The notes under the pieces: generated by a model
Told to the model about the DNA's origin: nothing
The model's input: only the letters and a program-made list of their open reading frames with translations
Database searches by the model: none
Origin: Arenimonas soli
GTDB taxonomy: Bacteria > Pseudomonadota > Gammaproteobacteria > Xanthomonadales > Xanthomonadaceae
Assembly: GCF_014643775.1 (NCBI RefSeq)
Contig: NZ_BMKC01000003.1
Span: 186,350-250,349 of the forward strand
Length of the DNA stretch: 64,000 bases
Reading direction: 5' to 3'
Shown here: in pieces, positions 44,759 through 53,664 of the stretch
Layout: each line of letters begins with the position of its first letter
Position numbering within the stretch: the stretch's first letter is position 1
Translations under genes and position numbers: made by a program

Positions 44759-45109
44759 ATGTCCGAGCGATTCGCCCGCACGCCCAAGCCGCCGTATTAC
44801 GCGGTGATCTTCGCCAACCAGCGCACCCCCGGCGACGACGGCTACGGCGCCACCGCCGACCGCATGGTCGAGCTGGCTTCGCAGCAGCCGGGTTTCCTCG
44901 GCATCGAAAGCACGCGCGACGAGGCCGGTTTCGGCATCACCGTCAGCTACTGGGAATCGGAGGCGGCCATCGCCGCCTGGCGCGCCGACGCCGAACACGC
45001 CGACGCCCGCCGCGACGGCCGCGAGCGATGGTACGAACACTTCGAGCTGCGCGTTGCCAGGGTCGAACGTGCCTACGGCGGCCCGGCCCGACGCGGGGAA
45101 GGCGCATGA
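44759..45109 (+). CDS. antibiotic biosynthesis monooxygenase (ABM) domain protein
   Basis: The 116-residue protein has the ABM ferredoxin-like fold signature: [46 protein letters not shown] and the terminal [14 protein letters not shown]. Such proteins are usually dimers that bind or oxidise small aromatics or heme. It is embedded between trpD and trpC, 5 nt after trpD and overlapping trpC by 4 nt, so it is translated with the tryptophan enzymes. A role in handling an indole or anthranilate intermediate is only a guess. Confidence 0.85.
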   Translation: MSERFARTPKPPYYAVIFANQRTPGDDGYGATADRMVELASQQPGFLGIESTRDEAGFGITVSYWESEAAIAAWRADAEHADARRDGRERWYEHFELRVARVERAYGGPARRGEGA

Positions 45110-45894
45110 GCGACATCCTGCAGACCATCCTGGCCCGCAAGGCCATCGAGGTCGCCGAACGGTCGGAGGCGCTGCCGCTGGCCGAACTCATCGCCCGCCA
45201 CGCCGACGCGCCGGCGCCGCGCGGATTCGCCGCGGCGCTGCAGGCCAAGGTCGCCGCCGGCCTGCCGGCGGTCATCGCCGAAGTGAAGATGGCCAGCCCC
45301 AGCAAGGGCGTCATCCGTCCGGATTTCCGGCCGGCCGACATCGCCGCAAGCTATCAGCGCGGCGGCGCCGCCTGCCTGTCGGTGCTCACCGACGTGGATT
45401 TTTTCCAGGGTGCTGACGCCTACCTGCAGCAAGCCCGCGCGGCCTGTTCGCTGCCGGTGCTGCGCAAGGATTTCGTGGTCGATGCCTATCAGGTGCACGA
45501 AGCGCGTGCGCTGGGCGCCGACTGCATCCTGCTGATCGTCGCGGCGCTGGACGACGCGGCCCTGGGCCGGCTGGCGAACCTGGCGCTGGAGCTGGGCATG
45601 GACGTCCTGGTGGAAGTGCACGACATCGACGAACTCGAGCGCGCTTTGCAGGTGGGGGCCCCGCTGGTGGGCGTCAACAACCGCAGCCTGCGCACCTTCG
45701 AGGTCTCGCTCGACACCACCCTGGACCTGAAGCCGGCGGTGCCGGCCGACCGCCTGCTGGTGACCGAAAGTGGCATCGCCACCCGCGAGGACGTGGCGCG
45801 CATGCGCGCCAACGGCGTCAATGCCTTCCTGGTCGGCGAAAGTTTCATGCGTGCCGACGACCCGGGCGCCGAACTGGCCAGGCTGTTCGGCTGA
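45106..45894 (+). CDS. trpC: indole-3-glycerol phosphate synthase
   Basis: The 262-residue TIM barrel closes the indole ring from CdRP. It has the catalytic lysines in [12 protein letters not shown] and VLRKDFVVD, the glutamate in [17 protein letters not shown], and the phosphate site SGIAT with [12 protein letters not shown]. It is the monofunctional type; no TrpF domain is fused. It overlaps the ABM gene by 4 nt, and the HAD phosphatase gene starts 4 nt after its stop. Confidence 0.95.
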   Translation: MSDILQTILARKAIEVAERSEALPLAELIARHADAPAPRGFAAALQAKVAAGLPAVIAEVKMASPSKGVIRPDFRPADIAASYQRGGAACLSVLTDVDFFQGADAYLQQARAACSLPVLRKDFVVDAYQVHEARALGADCILLIVAALDDAALGRLANLALELGMDVLVEVHDIDELERALQVGAPLVGVNNRSLRTFEVSLDTTLDLKPAVPADRLLVTESGIATREDVARMRANGVNAFLVGESFMRADDPGAELARLFG

Positions 45895-45898
45895 GCCC

Positions 45899-46561
45899 AT
45901 GCCCGCGCGCGCCGCCACCGTCCTGTTCGATTTCGACGGCACCCTGGTGCGCGGCGACTGCGCGGCCGCCTGGCTGCGCGACCTGCTGGCCAGCCACCCG
46001 CTGCGGCGGCTGCTGGCGGGCGCGAGTTTCCCCGTGCTCAGGCCGGCCTTCGGCTGGTGGCGCGTGGCCTGGATGCCGGCCAGCTTCTATACCTGGCTGG
46101 CCACGGTGGGGCGCACCGACGAAGCCCTGGCCGAGGCGCGCGAGGATTTCCTGCGCCTGTGCGCCGCCCGCCGCGAGCAGCTGCTGATCGCCCCGGCGGT
46201 GGCGCGCCTGCACGCCCACCTGGCCGCGGGCGACCCGGTGGTCATCGTGACCGGCGCGGAAGCCGGCCTGGCGCGTTCGCTGTGGAGGGCGCTGGGCCAG
46301 CCCGATGTCCCCGTGGTCGGCTCGAGCGTGCGGCCGGCACTGGGTGGCTATATCGGCGCCGAACACACGGTAGGCCCGCGCAAGCTGCAGGCGCTTGAGC
46401 GCCTGGGCATCCACCCACCCTTCGCCGCGGTGTATTCCGACAGCGCCATCGACCTGCCGTTGTTGTGCGAAACCGCCCGTCCGGTGCTGGTGCAGCCCGA
46501 CCCGCGCAACCTGGCCCGCGTCGACAAGCGCCTGCGCGGCGCCTTCGAAACCCTGCTGTGA
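45899..46561 (+). CDS. HAD-superfamily (subclass IB, SerB-like) phosphatase
   Basis: The 220-residue protein shows HAD motif I LFDFDGTLVRGD, motif II in IVTGAEAG (Thr), a motif III lysine in GPRKLQAL, and motif IV YSDSAIDLPLL. The helical cap between residues 18 and 90 places it with IB phosphatases such as phosphoserine phosphatase relatives. The substrate is not evident. As the last gene of the trp run it would be expressed with trpC. It is convergent and directly abutting the GNAT gene. Confidence 0.85.
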   Translation: MPARAATVLFDFDGTLVRGDCAAAWLRDLLASHPLRRLLAGASFPVLRPAFGWWRVAWMPASFYTWLATVGRTDEALAEAREDFLRLCAARREQLLIAPAVARLHAHLAAGDPVVIVTGAEAGLARSLWRALGQPDVPVVGSSVRPALGGYIGAEHTVGPRKLQALERLGIHPPFAAVYSDSAIDLPLLCETARPVLVQPDPRNLARVDKRLRGAFETLL

Positions 46562-47020
46562 TCAGTCGCCCAGGCGCTTGAGGAAACGCAGCGCCCCGTC
46601 TTCGTAGCCGCAGGCGCGGTAGAAGTCGTGGGCTTCGGCCCGCTGGGCGCCCGAGGTGAGTTCAATACGAGCCGCGCCGGCCTGGCGGGCGCGCTGTTCG
46701 GCCTCGCGCAGCAGCATGCGGCCCACGCCCTGGCGTTGTTCGCCGGCCGACACGGCAAGCGCCGTGATCCGACAGGTCGGCCCGCCCAGCGGCAGGTAGT
46801 AGCGGATGTCCAGGGCCAGCAAGCCAACCAGGCAGCCGTGGCGGTCGGCGACCAGCACCTGCTGGCCCGGTTCTTCGGCCACGGCGCGCAGCCGGCCAGC
46901 GGCTTCGTCGCGGTCGCAGGGATAGCCCAGCACGCCCAGCAGCGTGGCCACGCCGGTGGCGTCCTGCGCGGCGGCCGGCCGCACCAGCAGGGTGTCGGTG
47001 CCGGCGGCCAGGCGTGCCAT
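46562..47020 (-). CDS. GNAT-family N-acetyltransferase
   Basis: The 152-residue protein is a single GNAT domain with the acetyl-CoA loop EQRQGVGRMLLREAE (Q/R-x-x-G-x-G/A) and the terminal region ELTSGAQRAEAHDFYRACGY. It resembles RimI/aminoglycoside-acetyltransferase-like small enzymes. Acceptor unknown. It lies 3 nt downstream of clp and is probably co-transcribed with it. Confidence 0.85.
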   Translation of the reverse strand: MARLAAGTDTLLVRPAAAQDATGVATLLGVLGYPCDRDEAAGRLRAVAEEPGQQVLVADRHGCLVGLLALDIRYYLPLGGPTCRITALAVSAGEQRQGVGRMLLREAEQRARQAGAARIELTSGAQRAEAHDFYRACGYEDGALRFLKRLGD

Positions 47021-47023
47021 CGG

Positions 47024-47719
47024 TCAGCGGGTACCGTAGACCACGACGGTCTTGCCGCGGGCGTGCAGCAGGCCCTGTTCCTGCAGCTGCTTGAGCACGC
47101 GGCCGGCCATCTCCCGGCTGCAGCCGACGATGCGGGCCAGTTCCTGGCGCGACACCCGGATCTGGGTGCCCTGCGGGTGCGAGAGCGCGTCGGGCTCCTG
47201 GCACAGGTCGTGCAGCGTGCGGATGATGCGCCCGCTCACGTCCAGGAAGGCCAGGCGGCTCGCCTTGCGGCTGGTGTCCAGTAAACGCTTGGAGAGCTGC
47301 AGGCCGATCGCGTACAGGATGCGCGGGCATTCGGCCGCCAGCGGCCCGGCGAACAGCTGGTGCAGGCGGTCGTAGTTGATTTCGGCCAGTTCGCAGGCGC
47401 TGCGGGTGCGCACCACCACCGCGCGGGCGTCGGCGGCGAAGAACAGGCCCATCTCGCCGATGAACTCCCCCGCGTTCACGTAGCCCAGGATCAGCTCGCG
47501 GCCGTCCGGTTCTTCGCTGACCACCGACAGCGAGCCGCTGACCACGTAATAAAGCGACGTGGCGGGCGTGCCGGGGCGGAAGACGTCGTTGCGGGACGGG
47601 TACCGGCGCCGGTGGCAGTGGTCCAGGAAGCGGCTGAAGGTCGCGGCGTCGGGCGCCAACGGGCTGTTGACCACCTTGTGCGGCTGGATCGGCATCGGCG
47701 AAGTGCTTTCCTGCGCCAT
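47024..47719 (-). CDS. clp: Clp, CRP/FNR-family global regulator of the Xanthomonas type
   Basis: The 231-residue protein has a cyclic-nucleotide-type beta roll (residues 30-140), a dimerisation helix and a winged helix-turn-helix. The recognition region [22 protein letters not shown] and the tail [15 protein letters not shown] are nearly identical to Xanthomonas Clp. In Xanthomonas this protein activates exoenzyme, adhesion and virulence genes and is blocked by c-di-GMP binding rather than activated by cAMP. Divergent from speD, as in Xanthomonas. Confidence 0.93.
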   Translation of the reverse strand: MAQESTSPMPIQPHKVVNSPLAPDAATFSRFLDHCHRRRYPSRNDVFRPGTPATSLYYVVSGSLSVVSEEPDGRELILGYVNAGEFIGEMGLFFAADARAVVVRTRSACELAEINYDRLHQLFAGPLAAECPRILYAIGLQLSKRLLDTSRKASRLAFLDVSGRIIRTLHDLCQEPDALSHPQGTQIRVSRQELARIVGCSREMAGRVLKQLQEQGLLHARGKTVVVYGTR

Positions 47720-47878
47720 GGCGCGTCCTCGGATGGCTGTGAAGCATTCAGATTAGGCCGTCATGGCGCTATCGGCAATGCCGGCGGCGGCCCGGCCGGG
47801 GCAAGGTTTCCCCCGGGGGGCATTTGGCCGATAATGCCCGCCCTCCGCTCCACCCCCTCCGCACGCAGGAAAGCCATC

Positions 47879-48673
47879 GTGGTCAAGCCGCTTCCCCGCC
47901 TCAGGCTCCAGGGTTTCAACAACCTGACCAAGGCCCTGAGCTTCAACATCTACGACGTCTGCTACGCCGTGTCGGAAGAACAGCGCCAGCGCTACATCGA
48001 GTACATCGACGAAGCGTACAACGCCGAGCGCCTTACCCAGATACTGACCGACGTGGCCGAGATCATCGGCGCCAACATCCTGAACGTGGCCCGCCAGGAC
48101 TACGACCCCCAGGGCGCGTCGGTGACGATCCTGATTTCCGAAGAGCCGGTCATCGACAAGAAGGCCGCGGGCAAGGAAATCATCTCCGACGCCGTGGTGG
48201 CGCACCTGGACAAGTCGCACATCACCGTGCACACCTATCCGGAAACCCATCCGCACAACGGCATCGCCACCTTCCGCGCCGACATCGACGTGGCGACCTG
48301 CGGCGTCATCTCGCCGCTGAAGGCCCTGAACTACCTGATCGAAAGCTTCGAGTCCGACATCGTGGTCATGGACTACCGCGTGCGCGGTTTCACCCGCGAC
48401 GTGAAGGGCACCAAGCACTACATCGACCACAAGATCAATTCGATCCAGGACTTCATGTCCAAGCCGATCAAGTCGCGCTACGAGATGATCGACGTCAACG
48501 TGTACCAGGAAAACCTGTTCCACACGAAGATGCACCTCAAGGAGTTCGACCTCGACACCTACCTGTTCGAGGAAAAGGCCAAGAACCTGGGATTCAAGGA
48601 CCGCATGCGCATCGAATCCCAGCTCAAGCGCGAGATCGTCGAACTCTTCAACGGCCGCAACCTGGCCGACTAA
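47879..48673 (+). CDS. speD: S-adenosylmethionine decarboxylase proenzyme
   Basis: The 264-residue proenzyme supplies decarboxylated AdoMet for spermidine synthesis. It is the Escherichia coli type. Self-cleavage should occur between Lys112 and Ser113 in [12 protein letters not shown], producing the pyruvoyl group. The start is GTG ([12 protein letters not shown]), which matches the Xanthomonas protein exactly from its second residue and has AGGAAAG upstream; longer frames are spurious. Its 3' end overlaps the convergent coq7 stop by 4 nt. Confidence 0.95.
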   Translation: MVKPLPRLRLQGFNNLTKALSFNIYDVCYAVSEEQRQRYIEYIDEAYNAERLTQILTDVAEIIGANILNVARQDYDPQGASVTILISEEPVIDKKAAGKEIISDAVVAHLDKSHITVHTYPETHPHNGIATFRADIDVATCGVISPLKALNYLIESFESDIVVMDYRVRGFTRDVKGTKHYIDHKINSIQDFMSKPIKSRYEMIDVNVYQENLFHTKMHLKEFDLDTYLFEEKAKNLGFKDRMRIESQLKREIVELFNGRNLAD

Positions 48674-49314
48674 GTGCGGTAGGCGACGGCCTTCATCAGG
48701 CGCGAGGTGAGGGCCATCAGGCGGGGGATGGGCTGGGGCAGGACGCGGGCGCCGGCCTGTTCGGCGTCGTCGGCGTGGCGGGCCTCGTCGGCCTTCATGG
48801 TGCGCAGGATGGCGCGGCTGCGTTCGTCCCCGGTCGGCAGGGTCTGCAGGTGTTCCTCCAGGTGGGCTTCCACCTGGCGTTCGGTTTCCACCACGAAACC
48901 CAGGTTCCAGCCGTCGCCGCGCAGGCCGGCGGCCAGGCCGATGGCGTAGCTGCCGGCGTACCAGAGCGGGTTGAACACGCTGGGCCGGCTGTCGAGTTCG
49001 GCCAGGCGGTCGCCGCACCAGGCCAGGTGGTCGGCTTCTTCCTGGGCGGCGTGCTGCAGGTGCCGGCGCGTCGCGTCATCGCGCGCCACCGCGGCCTGGC
49101 CCAGGTACAGCGCCTGCGCGCAGACCTCGCCGGTATGGTTAATGCGCATCAGGCCGGCCGCATGGCGGCGCTCGGGTTCGGCCAGCGCCGGGTCGGGCAG
49201 GTTGCCGGCCGGGTTCGGCCGTTCCGCGTGGGCCTGGCCCAGGCTGGTGCCCAGGGCATGCTGGAACTCGATGATCAGACGGTCGAAAGGGCTGAATTGG
49301 CGGGGGATGGTCAT
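48670..49314 (-). CDS. coq7: 3-demethoxyubiquinol 3-hydroxylase
   Basis: The 214-residue di-iron monooxygenase adds the last ring hydroxyl in ubiquinone synthesis. The ferritin-like ligands are Glu in [10 protein letters not shown], the ExxH in QEEADHLAW, and the second set in EAHLEEHLQ and [11 protein letters not shown]. It acts at the inner membrane. It overlaps the upstream Fe-S protein gene by 4 nt (ATGA). Confidence 0.93.
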   Translation of the reverse strand: MTIPRQFSPFDRLIIEFQHALGTSLGQAHAERPNPAGNLPDPALAEPERRHAAGLMRINHTGEVCAQALYLGQAAVARDDATRRHLQHAAQEEADHLAWCGDRLAELDSRPSVFNPLWYAGSYAIGLAAGLRGDGWNLGFVVETERQVEAHLEEHLQTLPTGDERSRAILRTMKADEARHADDAEQAGARVLPQPIPRLMALTSRLMKAVAYRT

Positions 49315-50480
49315 GCCAGGTGCTCGGCCAGGAAATCAATGGGGTGTCGCACGCTCATTGTAGTCCCGGCGGCCAGGTGCAGCCGGCAGCCGATGTTGGC
49401 CGACAGCAGTTCGGTGGCGCCGGACCCGTCCAGGGCCTGCAGCAGCGGTGCCCGGAAGGCCGCGGCGCGGTCCGGCTCGGCCAGCTGGTGCAGGCCGGCG
49501 GCGCCGCAGCAGCCGGTGTCGGGCAGTTCCACCAGGTCCAGCCCGGGAATGCGGGCCAGCAGCCGGCGCAGGGCGGCGTCCGAGCGCACCACGCTGCGCT
49601 GGGTGCAGGGCAGGTGCAGGGCCACCCGATGCCGGGCGGGCCGGAAGCGCAGCCGGTCGCCGGCTTCGTCAAGCAAAACCAGCGGGTCTTCGACCCGGCC
49701 GGCGCCGTCCAGGCTGCGGGCCAGGCTGTCGTGGCAGCCGGAGGCCAGGCACAGCACGCGGGGATGGCCGGCGAAAGCCTCCCGGTTGGCCCGGGCCAGC
49801 CTGGCCGCCCCGGCGGCATCGCCGGCGTGGGCCGCGGCGGCGCCGCAGCAGCCCTGGTCCGGGGGCGACACGCTGGCCAGCCCGGCGGCCGCCAGCAGGC
49901 GCGAAAGGGCGTCGCGGGTGCCCGCCTCGTGCGGGCGGGCAATGCAGCCGGTAAACACCGCCACGATCGGGGCCCCGGCCGGGGGCGGTGCCGGTTCGGC
50001 GCGCGCCTCCCGCCGCGGCGGCGGCGGCAGGGCGGCCCGCCAGCTTCGCGGCAGGGCCCGGGCCAGCGGCCGCTGCAGGGCTACCAGGAAGGCAAGCAGC
50101 CGGGGCCGGGCCAGCAGCGCCAGGGCGGCGTGGAGACGGGTCGCGGGTGGCCTGCGCGCGGCCTGCAGGGCGCGGCTGCCCACGAGCAGTTCGCCGTAAC
50201 GCACGCCGGCCGGGCAGGCGGCCTCGCAGCGGCGGCAGCCCAGGCAATGGTCGAGGTGGCCGTCGCCGACGGGCCCCGGGGCCATCTGGCCCGACGCCAG
50301 GGCCCGCATGTAGGCGATCCGGCCCCGCGGAGACTCGGCCTCGCTGCGGTCCATCTGGTAGGTGGGGCAATGCGGCAGGCACAATCCGCACTGCACGCAC
50401 TGGTCGGCCAGGGCCAGCAGGGGCGCGGCGTCCGGCGCCCGGGGCGGGGAAGGGCGGGCCAGGGGCGGCGTGGCGGGCAT
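49311..50480 (-). CDS. GlcF-like (Fe-S)-binding oxidoreductase subunit
   Basis: The 389-residue protein has two ferredoxin-type 4Fe-4S motifs, CVQCGLCLPHCP and CLGCRRCEAACP (residues 28-90), followed by two CCG-domains (DQGCCGAAAAH, DTGCCGAAG) as in heterodisulfide-reductase-like subunits. The layout equals GlcF of glycolate oxidase or LutA/GlpC relatives. No flavin subunit gene (GlcD/GlcE) is in the neighbourhood, so its partner is unknown. It overlaps coq7 by 4 nt. Confidence 0.85.
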   Translation of the reverse strand: MPATPPLARPSPPRAPDAAPLLALADQCVQCGLCLPHCPTYQMDRSEAESPRGRIAYMRALASGQMAPGPVGDGHLDHCLGCRRCEAACPAGVRYGELLVGSRALQAARRPPATRLHAALALLARPRLLAFLVALQRPLARALPRSWRAALPPPPRREARAEPAPPPAGAPIVAVFTGCIARPHEAGTRDALSRLLAAAGLASVSPPDQGCCGAAAAHAGDAAGAARLARANREAFAGHPRVLCLASGCHDSLARSLDGAGRVEDPLVLLDEAGDRLRFRPARHRVALHLPCTQRSVVRSDAALRRLLARIPGLDLVELPDTGCCGAAGLHQLAEPDRAAAFRAPLLQALDGSGATELLSANIGCRLHLAAGTTMSVRHPIDFLAEHLA

Positions 50481-50511
50481 GCGGCGATGCTAACACGGGG
50501 TTAAAACGGGC

Positions 50512-50540
50512 TTGCACGAGGGCGGAACGGCGGTTATCAT
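50512..50540 (+). promoter_or_regulatory. rplM-rpsI promoter
   Basis: TTGCAC (50512-50517) and TATCAT (50535-50540) are separated by exactly 17 nt, a near-consensus sigma-70 promoter. The expected transcript start near 50547 leaves a leader of about 34 nt before the L13 start codon. Confidence 0.75.
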
Positions 50541-50580
50541 TCCGCTTCTTTCAACCCCGATTTCTATATTTGGAGCCGTC

Positions 50581-51021
50581 ATGAAGTCCATGACCGTCAG
50601 CGCCAACGCCCAGACCGTCAAGCAAGACTGGTATGTGGTCGATGCCAGCGGCAAGACCCTGGGCCGCCTGTGCTCGGAACTCGCGCGTCGCCTGCGCGGC
50701 AAGCACAAGCCGGAATACACCCCGCACGTTGATACGGGTGACTACCTCGTCGTGATCAACGCCGAGAAGATCCACGTCACCGGCAACAAGATGCAGGACA
50801 AGAAGTACCACCGCTTCACCGGCTACGTCGGCAACCTCAAGACCCAGTCCCTGGGCCAGGTGCTCGACGCGCACCCGGAGCGCGTGATCGAAATCGGCGT
50901 CAAGGGCATGCTGCCCAAGAATCCGCTCGGCCGCGCCATGTACCGGAAGCTCAAGGTCTACAAGGGTTCCGAACATCCGCACTCCGCCCAGCAGCCGCAG
51001 GCGCTGGACTTCAAGGCTTAA
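50581..51021 (+). CDS. rplM: 50S ribosomal protein L13
   Basis: The 146-residue protein has the L13 signature regions [44 protein letters not shown] and [24 protein letters not shown] lies 6 nt before the chosen ATG; an ATG three codons later also fits some family members. It is the first gene of the conserved rplM-rpsI operon. Confidence 0.97.
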   Translation: MKSMTVSANAQTVKQDWYVVDASGKTLGRLCSELARRLRGKHKPEYTPHVDTGDYLVVINAEKIHVTGNKMQDKKYHRFTGYVGNLKTQSLGQVLDAHPERVIEIGVKGMLPKNPLGRAMYRKLKVYKGSEHPHSAQQPQALDFKA

Positions 51022-51030
51022 GGCATCTTT

Positions 51031-51423
51031 ATGGCTACCCAGCAGAACTACGGCACCGGCCGTCGCAAGTCCTCCACCGCCCGCGTCTTCATGCGCTCGG
51101 GCAGCGGCAAGATCGTCGTCAACGGCCGTCCGGTCGACGAGTTCTTCGGCCGCGAGACCTCGCGCATGATCGTGCGCCAGCCGCTGGTGGTCAGCGACAT
51201 GGCCGACAAGTTCGACTTCACCGTCACGGTCGAGGGCGGTGGCATCACCGGCCAGGCCGGCGCCATCCGCCTGGGCATCGCCCGCGCGCTGGTCGAATAC
51301 AACGACACGCTCAAGCCCGACCTGCGCAAGGCCGGCCTGATGACCCGCGACGCCCGCGAAGTCGAGCGCAAGAAGGTCGGCCTGCACAAGGCTCGCCGCG
51401 CCACCCAGTTCTCGAAGCGCTAA
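51031..51423 (+). CDS. rpsI: 30S ribosomal protein S9
   Basis: The 130-residue protein begins [17 protein letters not shown] and ends in the C-terminal tail with RRATQFSKR that reaches the P-site tRNA. Length and sequence fit bacterial S9. It begins 9 nt after rplM; the tRNA-Gln gene begins 30 nt after its stop. Confidence 0.97.
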   Translation: MATQQNYGTGRRKSSTARVFMRSGSGKIVVNGRPVDEFFGRETSRMIVRQPLVVSDMADKFDFTVTVEGGGITGQAGAIRLGIARALVEYNDTLKPDLRKAGLMTRDAREVERKKVGLHKARRATQFSKR

Positions 51424-51453
51424 TAACTTCGTAAACTGGCGCGGTCCCGGAAT

Positions 51454-51527
51454 TGGGGGATCGTCTAATGGTAGGACTGCAGACTCTGACTCTGCCTATC
51501 TAGGTTCGAATCCTAGTCCCCCAGCCA
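51454..51527 (+). tRNA. tRNA-Gln (anticodon CUG)
   Basis: The 74-nt gene folds into a full cloverleaf. The acceptor stem TGGGGGA pairs with TCCCCCA, the D arm is GTC...GAC with TAATGGTAG, the anticodon arm GCAGA/TCTGC encloses the loop CTCTGAC, and the T arm is CTAGG/CCTAG with TTCGAAT. The discriminator is G and CCA is encoded. The anticodon CTG reads CAG glutamine codons. It may be co-transcribed with rplM-rpsI or use a weak TAAACT box at 51432. Confidence 0.97.
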
Positions 51528-51535
51528 AAATGGAA

Positions 51536-51566
51536 GAGGCCCCTGAAAAGGGGCCTCTTTTATTTT
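51536..51566 (+). terminator. intrinsic terminator after tRNA-Gln
   Basis: An 8-bp stem (51536-51543 with 51550-51557) with loop TGAAAA is followed by a T-rich tract (TTTTATTTT). It ends the rplM-rpsI-tRNA transcript 9 nt after the tRNA 3' end. Confidence 0.93.
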
Positions 51567-51660
51567 GGCCGGGGGAAAGCATTCGGTCCTCGTGCGACCG
51601 ACTACCCCTCAAACCCCGCCCGGCGATAGACTCGGGTGCAATTGCTCCCGGAGCCAGCCC

Positions 51661-52722
51661 ATGCCCGTCCCCGCTACTGAACTCGCCCGCCTCTTCCCGC
51701 TGGAGTCCCTGCGCCAGGAAACCCGGGACCAGCTGGCCCGCGAGGCCCTGGTGTCGGACTACCAGCGCGGCGACAACGTCTTCGAAGCCGGCGACCTGGA
51801 CGACGACACCATCTACCTGCTCGAAGGCGAGCTGCGCTGCGTGTACCCGGACGGCCGGAACGTGGCCCACATCGCCTCGGCGCCGCACGGGCGCTATTCG
51901 CTCAACGACGCGATCCCGCGCCGGTTCACGGCCAAGGTCATGACCGCCAACGCCAAGGTGATGCGCGTGGACCGGCGTTACCTGGAAAAGCTGATCACCT
52001 GGGACCAGCTGAGCCGTGACGACAACAACCGGCACTTCGGCAGCGCGCCGGGTGGCAACGACTGGGTGTTCCGGCTGCTGCGCGCGCCGGCGTTCGCGCG
52101 CCTGCCGACGGGCAACATCGAAAAGATGTTCCAGATGTTCGAGCCGGTGACCGTGAAGCCCAGCGAAGTGGTGATGCGCGAGGGCGATCCGGCGGACTAT
52201 TTCTACGTGGTGCGCTCGGGCACGGCATCGGTTTCGAAGTACCTGGACGGGGCGCCGCAGGTGGTGGCCTACCTGCGCGAAGGCGACACCTTCGGCGAGG
52301 ATGCGCTGCTGTCGAACCTGCCGCGCAACGCGACGGTGCGGATGATGCAGGGTGGCCAGCTGATGCGGCTGTCGCGCGAGGCCTTCGAGGCGGTCCTGAA
52401 GCCGCCGATGCTGTCCTGGGTGCTGCCTGCGGACGCGGCCCGGCAGGTGCAGTCGGGCGCGGTGCTGCTGGACGTGCGCATGCCCGAGGAACACGCTCAG
52501 CGTGCGATCGATGGTTCGGTGAACGTGCCGCTCTACCGGCTGCGCGAAGACGTGGGCAGCGTGCTGTCGCCGGGCGCGCGCGTGGTGGTCTACTGCAATA
52601 CGGGCGAACGCTCGGCCGCGGCGGCCTTCGTGCTAAAGCGGCTGGGCTACGAAGTAAGTGCCCTGCACGGCGGTCTTGGCGCCATGCTGCGCATGATTGC
52701 CGCCAGCACCCCCGCCCCCTGA
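51661..52722 (+). CDS. double cyclic-nucleotide-binding domain plus rhodanese protein
   Basis: The 353-residue protein has two CRP-type beta-roll domains (about residues 10-125 and 140-245). The second is the better conserved (REGDPADYFYVVRSG, LREGDTFGEDALL). A rhodanese domain (250-345) follows with the active-site loop CNTGERS (Cys about 312). There is no helix-turn-helix, so it is not a transcription factor. It could couple cyclic-nucleotide sensing to sulfane-sulfur transfer or act as a scaffold. The first domain lacks a clear phosphate-binding cassette. It is monocistronic, flanked by a terminator and a repeat. Confidence 0.85.
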   Translation: MPVPATELARLFPLESLRQETRDQLAREALVSDYQRGDNVFEAGDLDDDTIYLLEGELRCVYPDGRNVAHIASAPHGRYSLNDAIPRRFTAKVMTANAKVMRVDRRYLEKLITWDQLSRDDNNRHFGSAPGGNDWVFRLLRAPAFARLPTGNIEKMFQMFEPVTVKPSEVVMREGDPADYFYVVRSGTASVSKYLDGAPQVVAYLREGDTFGEDALLSNLPRNATVRMMQGGQLMRLSREAFEAVLKPPMLSWVLPADAARQVQSGAVLLDVRMPEEHAQRAIDGSVNVPLYRLREDVGSVLSPGARVVVYCNTGERSAAAAFVLKRLGYEVSALHGGLGAMLRMIAASTPAP

Positions 52723-52727
52723 GCACG

Positions 52728-53004
52728 AACCTGCAGGAGCGCCTTCAGGCGCGAATCTTCTGCCCTTGGCCTTTGGCCAAGCAAAGCGATGTAATCGCAG
52801 CTGTCGCGAGTGGAGGCGCCGCGTCTTCGCCCCGACCGACACGCCGCAAGTACGTCCCTGTAGGCTCCTCGTCGACATCCATGTCTCCGAGGGTCGGCCG
52901 GGGCAGATGCACGCTGCCTCCACCCGCGAAACCAGCAGGGGCGACACTTGGCCAAAGGCCAAGAGCATCGGGACTGAAGTCTCCCCGGCAAGGGAGGGCT
53001 TTGC
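52728..53004. repeat. REP-bounded inverted-repeat element, short copy (about 270 bp)
   Basis: The left end has a REP-like head CTGCAGGAGCGCCTTCAGGCGCG (a GCGCCTTCAGGCGC hairpin), then GCCCTTGGCC, GGCCAAGCAAAGCG and GTGGAGGC. The right end (about 52913-53000) carries the inverse sequences GCCTCCACCCGCGAAAC, TTGGCC and AGGCCAAGAGC. The centre (52820-52905) matches the left arm of the 13560 element almost base for base, including GTCGACATCCATGTCTCCGA. It fills the gap between the cNMP/rhodanese gene and the rpiA stop; no gene is seen in it. Confidence 0.75.
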
Positions 53005-53664
53005 TCAGGCGGGGCGGCGGATGGGGCGGACCTTGCCGCCGATGATGACTTCGTCGGCGCCGCGGGCGGCGAACAGGCCGCAGGTGACCACGCCCGGGAT
53101 CTGGTTGAGCTTGGCTTCCAGGCCCACCGGGTCGGCGATGCGCCAGTGGTGCACGTCCAGGATCCAGTTGCCGTTGTCGGTCACCACGTTTTCGCGCCAG
53201 ATCGGGTGCCCGTCCATCTTCGCGATGGCCCGGGCCACCAGGCTGCGCGCCATCGGGATCACTTCCACCGGCACCGGGAACTCGCCCAGGTGTTCGACCT
53301 GCTTGGCTGCGTCGATGATGCAAATGAAGCGGTCGCTCGCCTGCGCGATGATCTTCTCGCGCGTCAGCGCCGCACCGCCGCCCTTGATCAGGCGGTTGTA
53401 AGGGTCGCATTCGTCCGCGCCGTCCACGTAAAGCTTCAGCGGCCCCACCGCGTTGAGGTCGAACACCGGGATGCCGTGGGATTCGAGTTGCCGCGTGCTC
53501 TGTTCCGAGCTCGACACCGCCCCTTCGATCCGGTTCTTCATCCGGGCCAGGCCGTCGATGAAAAACGCCACCGTCGAACCTGTGCCGACGCCGACGACCA
53601 TGCCGTCCTCGACGTATTCCAGGGCCTTTTCTGCGGCCAGCTTCTTCTGTTCGTCGCGGGACAT
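53005..53664 (-). CDS. rpiA: ribose-5-phosphate isomerase A
   Basis: The 219-residue enzyme interconverts ribose-5-P and ribulose-5-P. Signature parts are [14 protein letters not shown], the substrate loop [25 protein letters not shown] with the catalytic Glu in LTREKI, and the final [15 protein letters not shown]. Together with rpe in this window it covers pentose isomerisation. It immediately follows the EVE-domain gene. Confidence 0.96.
   Translation of the reverse strand: MSRDEQKKLAAEKALEYVEDGMVVGVGTGSTVAFFIDGLARMKNRIEGAVSSSEQSTRQLESHGIPVFDLNAVGPLKLYVDGADECDPYNRLIKGGGAALTREKIIAQASDRFICIIDAAKQVEHLGEFPVPVEVIPMARSLVARAIAKMDGHPIWRENVVTDNGNWILDVHHWRIADPVGLEAKLNQIPGVVTCGLFAARGADEVIIGGKVRPIRRPA

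Noticed and set aside
51661-52722. CRP-like transcription factor
   Set aside because: Two cNMP domains are present but the C-terminus is a rhodanese with an active-site loop, and there is no helix-turn-helix.
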